From Candidatus Woesearchaeota archaeon (GTDB taxonomy: Archaea > Nanobdellota > Nanobdellia > Woesearchaeales > UBA583), in NCBI GenBank assembly GCA_023898345.1, contig CP060218.1:1178001-1242000 (forward strand): DNA of 64,000 nt, given 5' to 3'. The notes below the pieces were generated by a model that saw only the letters and a list, made by a program, of their open reading frames with translations, did not search any database and was not told the origin of the DNA. How positions within the stretch are numbered: the stretch's first letter is position 1; each line of letters begins with the position of its first letter. This document shows, piece by piece, positions 56,894-64,000 of the stretch. A program made the position numbers and the translations under genes.

Positions 56894-57690
56894 GGTATTG
56901 GTTCCTCCCAAGGTTCATACTTTGCCCTAAAATTATACTCAAAGGCTTTGTTATCTTCTCGATGAAAATTTAGGGTATACATCACTTCACTTTCTTCTAA
57001 AAAATAGTACTCATAACTAAAGTTATATTCGTAAGCAAGATTTGTTAGAGCGCCTAGGGGTATTGCATTGCCAACTTCAAGTTGCTTGCTCACTAGTTCT
57101 CTTACTATACTTTGCATTTCTTTCATATTAGCGTACAAAGGAATTTCTGGTAAGGTATAGGTTTGAATTTTTTCTCCTTTCTGGAGTAATAGCGTACCTT
57201 CGAGATGGGCACTTTCCGGGTTGTCTTGAGGAAGAATTTTTACTGTCCAAATCTCACTGGTGATTTCCACGCCCAAATTTTCAAATTCTTGTTCTTTGTT
57301 GCATTCTTGTACTGAAACATTCATAAGATATTCTAAAGCAGTAACTTGGCTTTGTAGTGTTGGCAGTAAAATTTTTCCTTTGTCGTAGTATAAGGCCGGT
57401 TCTGAAAGGAAGGTTTGCTCATTGTTCTCTTCTTGATTTACTGAGGCTCCAAATTTATAAAAATTGAATATTGCTTGTTCAATTTGTTTCTCATAACAAG
57501 CTTCGAGATTTGTTTTTGTTGTTTCAAAAAAAAAATCTTCGCCTACATTTTCGTCATCATTTTGATCTTTGCTTGACTTTTCTGTAGAAAACATGAAAAC
57601 TGCAATGATACTTATGATAACTATAAGTGCTAAAATAATAAGGATAGAAATCTGAGAGCGATTGGAGGACATTGTGATATTTTCTTTCAT
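56890..57690 (-). CDS. Membrane-anchored protein coupled to the muramidase, 266 aa
   Basis: Not assigned to a named family. The N-terminus (MSSNRSQISILIILALIVII) is a basic stretch and one TM helix of the RSQ/KGQ-I-type common to exported DPANN proteins. The extracellular part is acidic, with a Cys pair (EACYEKQ; VQECNKEQ), and ends in beta strands (YTLNFHREDNKAFEYNFRAK). The stop overlaps the muramidase start by ATGA. The frame extends to 57732, but ATG 57690 or 57672 fits the TM topology better. It may anchor, fold or restrain the muramidase. Confidence 0.65.
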   Translation of the reverse strand: MKENITMSSNRSQISILIILALIVIISIIAVFMFSTEKSSKDQNDDENVGEDFFFETTKTNLEACYEKQIEQAIFNFYKFGASVNQEENNEQTFLSEPALYYDKGKILLPTLQSQVTALEYLMNVSVQECNKEQEFENLGVEITSEIWTVKILPQDNPESAHLEGTLLLQKGEKIQTYTLPEIPLYANMKEMQSIVRELVSKQLEVGNAIPLGALTNLAYEYNFSYEYYFLEESEVMYTLNFHREDNKAFEYNFRAKYEPWEEPIP

Positions 57691-57806
57691 GTTATTAAAA
57701 AACTTTTGTACTCTTTTACTGAATTTATGCATTTAAACGTTTGATTGTATGTTTTTTGTTTCATTTTTCAAAATAACGAGAAATTCATCAAAAAAGGAGG
57801 CGTTCA

Positions 57807-57962
57807 TCAATTATGTCTTAGCACATGATAATTTGAAGAGTTTTGAATATTATAACTAATAGCCACATTTGTCTCATTTAATGAGTTATTAATGGTAGTA
57901 TTTAAAGCAAAAACACAAGTAATACTTAAAATTGTTATTAAAAAAACTATTGTTCTTTTCAT
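57807..57962 (-). CDS. Secreted 51-aa peptide
   Basis: A small gene with a clear signal peptide (MKRTIVFLITILSITCVFA) and a short Asn/Ser/Thr-rich mature peptide of about 32 residues (LNTTINNSLNETNVAISYNI) containing several NxS/T sequons. Its ATG overlaps the stop of the preceding Cys-rich membrane protein by 4 nt (ATGA), which strongly supports real, coupled translation despite the size. No family recognised. It belongs to the chain of small exported proteins upstream of the muramidase. Confidence 0.6.
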   Translation of the reverse strand: MKRTIVFLITILSITCVFALNTTINNSLNETNVAISYNIQNSSNYHVLRHN

Positions 57963-58276
57963 TTAGATTCATCTCCGTTACAATCTAAAGTACATTGCTT
58001 ATTTTTACAAGTTATAGGTCCACACTGGGCTAATTTACAACTCACAGAACCTCCGCCTTGATAGATATTGCTTATGCCCCCACAAGTTTTACTCCAACTA
58101 CTAAAACAGTCACTATCCTGCTCACAATACAGTGGATCATTAATGTACTTCACATCAACTCCTTTCTGCATGGCAATAATGTTGTTCTTGAAAATCAAAT
58201 AAAAACTTGCTACAACTACAATTGCTATAACAATCAACAAGACTAACTTTTTCTTCTCACTTATGTTTTTATTCAT
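57959..58276 (-). CDS. Small membrane protein with extracellular Cys module (CEQDSDC), 105 aa
   Basis: The N-terminal basic stretch MNKNISEKKK and one TM helix (LVLLIVIAIVVVASFYLIF) are followed by an external ~70-residue domain with about nine Cys, opening YCEQDSDCFSSWSKTC and ending CTLDCNGDESK. The C-x-x-D-S-D-C motif occurs in many small exported archaeal proteins. It is paralogous to the next gene upstream (YCEVDSDC). The long frame to 58510 is discarded because CATATAAGG (about 58303-58311) lies about 30 nt before ATG 58276. It is coupled to the 51-residue peptide downstream. Confidence 0.65.
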   Translation of the reverse strand: MNKNISEKKKLVLLIVIAIVVVASFYLIFKNNIIAMQKGVDVKYINDPLYCEQDSDCFSSWSKTCGGISNIYQGGGSVSCKLAQCGPITCKNKQCTLDCNGDESK

Positions 58277-58337
58277 CTTATTTTTTCCCTTACGTTTTTT
58301 CCTTATATGATTTGTCTTGAAAATTTTCAAATTCTTT

Positions 58338-58625
58338 TTAGTTTTCCCCTCCAAAGTTTTTAGCAACACACTGATTGGATAGACACTTAGTTCCAGGAAT
58401 GTAAAGTTCACAGCGTGATGAACTTTCCTTATAGTTATAGATATTAACCGTAGTACAATAATTTCCTTGTATGGTACAATCACTATCAACTTCACAATAT
58501 TGTTTATCAATCATGTATTTTGGGTGTGTAATCCAACTAGGGTTAAATATTAAATAAATTACCAATGTCATAAGCAAAATACTTCCAACTATGATGCCGA
58601 TATTTTTTGAATTTATTTTAACCAT
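58338..58625 (-). CDS. Small membrane protein with extracellular Cys module (CEVDSDC), 95 aa
   Basis: A paralogue of the following 105-residue gene product: a basic start (MVKINSKN), one TM helix (IGIIVGSILLMTLVIYLIF), then an external domain starting YCEVDSDCTIQGNYC with six Cys (CELYIPGTKCLSNQC). CATATAAAG (about 58649-58657 on the minus strand) lies 28 nt before the ATG, and a near-identical box precedes its paralogue, suggesting a tandem duplication including the promoter. The function is unknown; it is exposed on the cell surface. Confidence 0.65.
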   Translation of the reverse strand: MVKINSKNIGIIVGSILLMTLVIYLIFNPSWITHPKYMIDKQYCEVDSDCTIQGNYCTTVNIYNYKESSSRCELYIPGTKCLSNQCVAKNFGGEN

Positions 58626-59022
58626 TTTTTGAATATTTTTTTTGAAATTCTTTTCTTTATATGATTTGGGACAAAACTTTTCAAATTCTTTTTGTTTTTT
58701 CAAAACACAGTTTTTTCTGTATGAAAAAATCCTAAAAACGACTCCCATTCACATACACTTGCTCGACGTTGTTGAGATGGCCAGACTGATTTCTGCTGAC
58801 CCCTGACTTCCAGATTAGCTTTCTTGATAAATTCAGCTTATCTTAAAACAAGAAACTTTTCTTATTGAGAAAGGTGGGAAAAACCCCTACTTTTTACTTG
58901 ATTTTTTCTCTTCTCAAACATAGGCCCCCATTGACTTCTCTTTTCCTCATCTGAGGTTTTAATCTCTGAATTGAAACTAGGGAACACTATATTTATAAAG
59001 AAAATCTCATTTGTCAGTTAGT
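58626..59022. other. Intergenic region between the Cys-module genes and rpoN
   Basis: No gene is recognised. It contains the two promoters at its ends and a short GTGGG-AAAAA-CCCCT hairpin followed by ACTTTTT (near 58875-58898). The stretch GACCCCTGACTTCCAG at about 58798-58813 is more GC-rich than its surroundings, but I see no tRNA, C/D or H/ACA pattern. Confidence 0.4.
58992..58999 (+). promoter_or_regulatory. TATA box of rpoN
   Basis: TTTATAAA is centred 27 nt before the ATG at 59023, favouring that codon over the in-frame upstream start at 59011. Confidence 0.6.
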
Positions 59023-59214
59023 ATGATTGTACCAGTACGTTGTTTCTCTTGTGGAAAGCCAATCGGCAGTAAGTGGGAAAAGTACCTGAAGCTTCTTGAG
59101 GAAGGAAAATCTATTAGGGAGTCTCTTGATGAGCTTTCTTTAAAGAGGTTTTGCTGCCGAAGTGCTATTATGTCTCATGTTGAAAGTATTGATGTTGTAG
59201 GAAAATTCAAATAA
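59023..59214 (+). CDS. rpoN: DNA-directed RNA polymerase subunit N (RPB10-like)
   Basis: A 63-residue zinc-bundle subunit shared by archaeal RNA polymerase and eukaryotic RPB10. The signature is MIVPVRCFSCGKPIGSKWEK with CFSC, and the second zinc pair is in LKRFCCRSAIMSHVE. The length is typical. It stands alone, whereas many archaea have it in a ribosomal-protein operon. It is convergent with the coiled-coil gene. Confidence 0.96.
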   Translation: MIVPVRCFSCGKPIGSKWEKYLKLLEEGKSIRESLDELSLKRFCCRSAIMSHVESIDVVGKFK

Positions 59215-59282
59215 GACCTTCTTTCTTCTCTTTTAAAATATAGAGACAGGTGGAAAAACATCCATAAAATAGGTGGACTAGG

Positions 59283-62200
59283 TTACTTCTTTTTCTTTGG
59301 TGTCTCAGCAATTTTAGGTTTTTCCCATTTCAGTTCGTCTGCAAGTCTCCCATGAAAGGCTTCAAGGTAATGATTCAAAACCATCTGTACATAGACTCTT
59401 GGATGCCCTTTACTAATGAGAGCGTGGAAAACTTGTTTGTCTGTCGCACCTTTGTTCTTGAGCGACTCTACCAAATTCACTAGTTGCTCTTCGTAACTAT
59501 TCATATGATGAACTAGTTCTTCAACATCTAGCAAATTTGGACCTGCATCTGTGATTTGATATTTTATTCTCAAATCATTCACATCGTCACGAACCATACG
59601 ATATTCTCCTTCCAAAAACGCATGATTCTTTTTCATATCATCAATACTTTTGAGTGCACTCATCTCAGCTGTTTCAAAGGCGTGTTTGTGCGTGTCTAAC
59701 TCTGAAAACTTTTTCTGAACTGCTTCTTCTACATCCTTCACTAGACTTTCTACTTCATCGAGAACAAGTCCTTTAAATTGTGTTACTTGTGTCTCCATCT
59801 CTAAAAAGCGCTTATTCAATTGCTTCTCAAGTCCCATAAGCCTTTCTTCTACTCTTGAGCGCTCGGTTTGTACTTGATCTTTCACTTTTTCTAGGACTTG
59901 CTTCCCAGTGTCTTCAAAATGAGAAACTTTTTCTCGCAATTTTTGATCTGCTTCTTTTTCTCTTTTTAGCAAAGCATGTTCAGATTTCTCTCTTTCTTTT
60001 CCTAAATTAAGCAACTCTTCCATGACAATTTCTTTTTGGGCAACTTGAATTTCACCTAAACGTCTTTCAACTTCTAGTACCAACTGATTGACTTTTGTCA
60101 GAGACTCTCCAATGTGTTTGTCTTGTACAAGTTTATCTTTGTGCTGTTGGTCTACAAGTTTTTCTCGCTCAACACTTAAGGCTTGCAATTCCCCTAACAG
60201 AGTCGTGCGACCAGAGGAGACTATTTGTTCTAATTCGGCTTGGGCTTTTTTCCTTTGATTGGAGATTTCCTCAATTTCTTTCATGAAACTTTGTGTTTGT
60301 TTCTCTTTCATGAATGCCATTTCAGCATCAATTTTTTGACTCTTTTTTGTAAATAACTCTTGGATTTTTTCTTTCTCTTTTGAAATATCTTGAAGTTCTG
60401 AAAAAATTATGTCATGCATTTTGCTTCCAACTTCAAAAATTTCATTTTCTAGTCTTTCATATACTGTGTCAAGAGCAGACAGGCGCTCATCAAAAATTGT
60501 GAGTTGTCTCTTTTGTTCTTTTTCTATTTCCTCTAGAACTCGATTTCTTTCTCCTGCTAATTCCTGAAGCTGCCCTAAGAGAACGGTTTTGTGTTCTGCT
60601 TCAAATTTAGAAATGTCTTCTTCTATCTTCTTATTAAATTCTCTTCCTTTTGCAGCTTGCTGTTCTACTAGGCCTTGGTAATTTTTGAACTCAGCTTGTA
60701 AGTTATCGAAATACTCTTTCTCTTTCATTTCAATCTCATTCATTTTGAGATCTAATTGGCCTTCTTTAGCTTCAATTTTTCCCGAAAGAAGTTCTAAATT
60801 TTCTAGCTCTGGGGCGATAAGGCGTTTTGCTTCCCCTACATTTTTCTCCAAGATTTTTTGTTCGACTTGGGCGACTTTTTGTTTAAAATAACTTTGTAAG
60901 GCTAGCACTCTTTCGTGAAAGGTATCTTTAAAGGTATTTTCATGAGCGATGAATGAGTTTTTCTGTTCTTCTAAGATTGCTCTTACTTTCTTTATTTCTT
61001 CTTGTGTTTGATTTTCCAAAGTGGCACTCTTCTCTGCTGCGGTTATTTCTAGACTTTCTAAAACATTGCTAATAGTTGTATCGAAGGTTCTTTCTTCTTC
61101 TTTAATTCGAGTAAGTTCCCCATGCAATTCATCAACATAATTTTTTGTTAGCAGGGCAATTTCTTTTTTGAAATCTTCAAGATCGCCGAGCATTTGTGCT
61201 TTCTCATTCTCAATAATACTGAGTTTTCCTAAGAATTCGGATTCTTTTGCTAACATTTCTTCGTCAAATTTCTTTAGTTGGTCTTCAAAGGATTTAGAAA
61301 ATTGGCTTTTTGTTGTAAAAAATTTTTTTTCTAGTTCTTCTCGCATATCTTTTTCTTCTTCGCGAATTTTTGTCTGAAGACGTAGCATATTTTCATTATG
61401 AGTCAAAAGTCCTCTTGCAAGTTTTTCTTCGATTACTTTCTCGAAGGAATTTTCAATTTGGGAATACATAGCTTCTACTTCGTCGCGTGTGTGTTTTACG
61501 TCTTCTTGAACTTTGAGAGAAAGATCAGCAAAAACGTCAACAATTTCATTGTACTTCTCTGCAAGATAATGTTTGAGTGCTAGATCTTCTTTTTGTAATT
61601 CTACAGCATTTGTCTTCATCACATTTTCCACTTCTAAGACTTTCTTGTCAATGTCAAGATAATGATTTTTTGCAAGTTGAGAAAACCCTTCGATTTCTTC
61701 TATTTTTTTGTCAAGACCTTTGAGATATTCGCCAACGAGTTCCATAGTGTCACTCTTTAAGGTTTCCATCTGCTCTTTTGTCGCAGTATCATTCTTTGCA
61801 AAACTACCTTCAACCTGGGAGAGAATGTCCTTAGCATGTGCTTTCCATCCGTCGTACAAATCATGTTCGTAGCGTTCGAGTAAAGAACTGAGAGAGGAGA
61901 AGCTTTGTTCAAGCCCATTTACTTTTCCTTCAAGTGAACTGAGTGTTGTTGCATCATCACCAAAAAGTTTTTTTGTCTGCTCTTTTAGTACTTGCAGTTC
62001 TTTCTCACTTTTTTCTTTTGCGGTTTTTAATTCATCAATAACAAGTTCAAGCTTTCCCTGTTGTGTCTGGAACTCTGCTGTACTACTAATGAGCTTGCTA
62101 CTGAACACTGAAAGTTTTTCTTCCATAACATTCATTATATTCGCAAGTGCGTCATCGAACATTTTCTCGGAGAAATTCTCCAGCGTTGCTTTTTGATTTT

Positions 62201-62828
62201 TTTGTGTTTTGAGAATATCAACAATTCTGGCTTCAAGTTCTGCGATTTTTTCTTTGAGAATCTTTCTGGCTTCTACTCCTTGTTCACTTACTTCGGAATA
62301 TACTTTGTTTACTTCTTTTTCAAAATATTTTGAGACTTCTTTTAGTACTTCTTCTCGGACTGCACTTAGATTTAGTGATTGTAAAAGTGGCTCTATGTCT
62401 TTTAGAATTTCATTTTTGAATTGGACAAACAATGATTCTTTCATACTCAATCCAGCACTCTCTTTTTCTGCAACTCGTTTTTCAAGACGTTTTATATCCG
62501 ATTGGAGTGTATCTTTGGCTGCTGCAACTTTGTCGAGCTGGTCATTGATTTGACGGATAAGCTGAAAGCCTTCTTTGACCACGACTTGTTCTTCTTTTAT
62601 CATCTTCGGAGCGAGAGATACTTTCTTTTCACTTCCTTTCTTTTTTGTTACTTTCTGCACCTGCACAGAAGATTTTGCAGAAGGAATTTTTTTTGGAGAG
62701 GAGCTCTTTGTACGCCCTGTCGTTTTTGAAGTTTTAGATATTGGAGTAGCTTTCACAGAATTTTTATTTGAAACTTTACTGGATTTTTTTTTTGCAGCAG
62801 TAGTTTTTTTTGTGGAGGTTTTTACCAT
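59283..62828 (-). CDS. Giant coiled-coil protein with Lys-rich N-terminal tail, 1181 aa
   Basis: No named family recognised. Residues 1-75 are a Lys/Ser/Thr-rich, histone-H1-like tail (KTSTKKTTAAKKKSSK). From about 85 to 1120 the sequence is almost continuous heptad-patterned coiled coil rich in Glu, Lys and Gln. A small helical domain ends it (about 1125-1170, LKNKGATDKQVFHALISKGH) that resembles a short UBA-like or pairing module, followed by a basic tail. There is no TM, signal or ATPase head, so it is not an SMC protein. TTATAAGAG (about 62851-62859) is 28 nt before the ATG. A structural, DNA-binding or cytoskeletal role is plausible but unproved. Confidence 0.7.
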   Translation of the reverse strand: MVKTSTKKTTAAKKKSSKVSNKNSVKATPISKTSKTTGRTKSSSPKKIPSAKSSVQVQKVTKKKGSEKKVSLAPKMIKEEQVVVKEGFQLIRQINDQLDKVAAAKDTLQSDIKRLEKRVAEKESAGLSMKESLFVQFKNEILKDIEPLLQSLNLSAVREEVLKEVSKYFEKEVNKVYSEVSEQGVEARKILKEKIAELEARIVDILKTQKNQKATLENFSEKMFDDALANIMNVMEEKLSVFSSKLISSTAEFQTQQGKLELVIDELKTAKEKSEKELQVLKEQTKKLFGDDATTLSSLEGKVNGLEQSFSSLSSLLERYEHDLYDGWKAHAKDILSQVEGSFAKNDTATKEQMETLKSDTMELVGEYLKGLDKKIEEIEGFSQLAKNHYLDIDKKVLEVENVMKTNAVELQKEDLALKHYLAEKYNEIVDVFADLSLKVQEDVKHTRDEVEAMYSQIENSFEKVIEEKLARGLLTHNENMLRLQTKIREEEKDMREELEKKFFTTKSQFSKSFEDQLKKFDEEMLAKESEFLGKLSIIENEKAQMLGDLEDFKKEIALLTKNYVDELHGELTRIKEEERTFDTTISNVLESLEITAAEKSATLENQTQEEIKKVRAILEEQKNSFIAHENTFKDTFHERVLALQSYFKQKVAQVEQKILEKNVGEAKRLIAPELENLELLSGKIEAKEGQLDLKMNEIEMKEKEYFDNLQAEFKNYQGLVEQQAAKGREFNKKIEEDISKFEAEHKTVLLGQLQELAGERNRVLEEIEKEQKRQLTIFDERLSALDTVYERLENEIFEVGSKMHDIIFSELQDISKEKEKIQELFTKKSQKIDAEMAFMKEKQTQSFMKEIEEISNQRKKAQAELEQIVSSGRTTLLGELQALSVEREKLVDQQHKDKLVQDKHIGESLTKVNQLVLEVERRLGEIQVAQKEIVMEELLNLGKEREKSEHALLKREKEADQKLREKVSHFEDTGKQVLEKVKDQVQTERSRVEERLMGLEKQLNKRFLEMETQVTQFKGLVLDEVESLVKDVEEAVQKKFSELDTHKHAFETAEMSALKSIDDMKKNHAFLEGEYRMVRDDVNDLRIKYQITDAGPNLLDVEELVHHMNSYEEQLVNLVESLKNKGATDKQVFHALISKGHPRVYVQMVLNHYLEAFHGRLADELKWEKPKIAETPKKKK

Positions 62829-62950
62829 GTTTTCTTTTAGACTGCATCTCTTATAACCCTTAGTAATTACTTTGAAGGGGCAGGCATATTTTCTTAAAAC
62901 TTAATTGAAGAAGACAGTAAAAATTTGTTCATATTGAACCAATACTATAA

Positions 62951-63009
62951 TCGTCCACAAAAATAATTCTTTTTGTCTCCTCTCCACTCATCTCTTCGTT
63001 TGTTATAAA
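62951..63009 (+). repeat. Second repeat family, copy 2
   Basis: TCGTCCACAAAAATAATTCT, then TTTTGTCTCCTCTCCACTCA, nearly identical to 14081-14120, followed by a diverging CTTCGTTTG segment. It lies in the 232-bp gap between the coiled-coil gene and secD. Confidence 0.75.
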
Positions 63010-63040
63010 GGAACTGGAGGAACGGGATAATACAAACTAA

Positions 63041-63060
63041 TGAGAATGGTCGAAAAATCC
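63041..63060 (+). repeat. Short motif shared with the leuS downstream region
   Basis: TGAGAATGGTCGAAAAATCC matches 9927-9946 (TGAGAATGGTCGAAAAACCT) over its first 17 bases. Both lie immediately outside a stop codon. Confidence 0.5.
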
Positions 63061-64000
63061 CTAGTTTTCTTCTTCAAATTTTTGCTCTTCTTTTCTTTGG
63101 GCACGTGAGGATGTGAGGACTCTTATGTAGGCTGCAAATGCTGGACGAGTTAGAAGTACACCTATCGTAATTCCGACGACAATCATGAAGGCAAATCCTT
63201 GGATGACTTTTAGTCCTGCAAAATAAAGTGGAACCATGGCTGCCATTGTTGTTGCATAAGAGAGGAGAACTATGACCATCGCTTTTTTGAGTCTTCCTTT
63301 TGATGTCTTTGCGGCATTTTTTTTTCTGAACTGTTCATCCGTAATAATAATTTGATCATCAACTCCTGTTCCTATTGCTGCGATAAGTCCCCCTATTGCC
63401 GCAAGATCAATACTCAATTTCATGAAAGCTGCTACTCCAAGAACAATGATTAATTCTGAAATGAGAGCTACAAAAATACCAATAAAAATAGTAAACTTTC
63501 TATACCTGAGAGCAACTGTTGCTGCGACAAGAAGAAGCGCCAAAAGTCCTACTCCCATTGCATTCGAGAGAAGAGCCCGTCCTCGCGAACTGGAGATAGA
63601 ATAGCTTTGAACGACCTCAAGCTCTGTCGGCAGCTTTTGTGTAGAGAGAATCGCCTGTAAAAACTTCATCTCTTTTTGTCCGTCTTCTTGTGCTTGCTTT
63701 AGTGTGGGCATTGTTTTTCCTGAAACTGTAAGTTGAGGATTAGTAATCTTCTGATACTTGAATGTTGAGGCAATGTTTAAGGAAGTAATTTCTTTGCCAT
63801 CTAGGTAAAAAGAAATTTTTTCTGAAAGGTAACCTCCTTGAACATCTAGATTTTTTGTTACATTGAAAAAGCGATCTCCTGCTTCAGAACTAATTTCTAT
63901 CTGAAACCCGTATGTACAGACTTGACCATCCCCTGAAGGCGAACACCCTTGAAGTCCGGAGTGTCTTGCATCATTGAGAACTCTTAGCACATCATTCCCA
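63061..64000 (-). CDS. secD: Protein-export membrane protein SecD (5' end beyond right edge)
   Basis: RND-type subunit that uses the proton gradient to help Sec export. The frame is open to the window edge; about 313 C-terminal residues are seen. They include the end of the first periplasmic domain (YGFQIEISSEAGDRFFNVTK; YLDGKEITSLNIAS) and the membrane part with the SecD signature AAIGGLIAAIGTGVDDQIII. The loop DEQFRKKNAAKTSKGRLKKA and further TM helices follow, ending in a basic/acidic tail. SecF is not downstream; it may be upstream beyond the window or elsewhere. Confidence 0.93.
   Translation of the reverse strand, partial: GNDVLRVLNDARHSGLQGCSPSGDGQVCTYGFQIEISSEAGDRFFNVTKNLDVQGGYLSEKISFYLDGKEITSLNIASTFKYQKITNPQLTVSGKTMPTLKQAQEDGQKEMKFLQAILSTQKLPTELEVVQSYSISSSRGRALLSNAMGVGLLALLLVAATVALRYRKFTIFIGIFVALISELIIVLGVAAFMKLSIDLAAIGGLIAAIGTGVDDQIIITDEQFRKKNAAKTSKGRLKKAMVIVLLSYATTMAAMVPLYFAGLKVIQGFAFMIVVGITIGVLLTRPAFAAYIRVLTSSRAQRKEEQKFEEEN

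Noticed and set aside
62951..63009. Second-family repeat read in reverse as coding (MSGEETK-like peptide at both copies)
   Set aside because: The two readings diverge within about 12 codons, stop soon after and start differently (ATG versus GTG); a DNA repeat explains the similarity better.
1..64000. CRISPR array or restriction/defence island
   Set aside because: No regularly spaced direct repeats and no Cas, restriction or Abi-type genes were seen; the repeats present are single dispersed copies.

Overview
The window reads as a chromosomal segment of an AT-rich archaeon, most likely a DPANN lineage (Woesearchaeota, Pacearchaeota or Diapherotrites-like). This placement is inferred from gene content and not proved. 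The archaeal markers are Sec61-beta, the homomeric NAC protein, RNA polymerase subunit N, ribosomal protein S6e, Dph6, a NIP7-like PUA protein, archaeal-type LeuRS, class III signal-peptide pilins and an SRP RNA. TATA boxes lie about 25-28 nt before most first ATGs, so most transcripts should be leaderless, and I moved several start codons on that basis. Bacterial-type genes are mixed in: MetRS with one zinc knuckle, GyrB, a pyruvate-dehydrogenase-type complex, LipA and peptidoglycan-hydrolase domains.

Layout. 1-1850: metG, cut by the left edge. 2.0-6.5 kb: an accessory stretch with a YdeI/OmdA-like protein, a possible gene remnant, a GH43-like propeller protein beside a glycosyltransferase, a tyrosine recombinase next to tRNA-Phe, tRNA-Ser and orphan genes. 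7-12.6 kb: leuS, small membrane and secreted proteins and nth. 12.6-19.6 kb: a type IV pilus locus with two pilins, two TadC/TadB-like membrane proteins, a TadA/CpaF-like ATPase and two uncharacterised partners. 22.2-30.5 kb: PDH E1-alpha, E1-beta and an E2 with two E3-binding domains, followed across a GLUG-repeat adhesin by an LplB-LplA fusion and LipA, so the complex and the means to lipoylate it are encoded close together. E3 is not in the window. 30.5-34.4 kb: a 1268-residue surface protein.

34.6-50.7 kb is mostly housekeeping: NIP7-like protein, GNAT, a compact SRP RNA, gyrB, FKBP, a metallophosphoesterase with a PIN nuclease, a site-2 protease, Sec61-beta/NAC, a MinD-like ATPase, HIT/amidotransferase/Dph6, S6e and a retropepsin-like protein. 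50.8-58.6 kb is the most striking region. It encodes two large secreted proteins, one with a lysozyme/transglycosylase-like domain and one with an N-acetylmuramidase (DUF3380-like) domain, among small exported and membrane-anchored proteins. Since archaea have no murein, these are best explained as acting on bacteria. 59-64 kb: rpoN, an 1181-residue coiled-coil protein and the 3' part of secD.

A family of ~75-nt dispersed intergenic elements with a conserved paired structure (six copies, both orientations) and a second ~60-bp repeat family run through the window and match no element I recognise.
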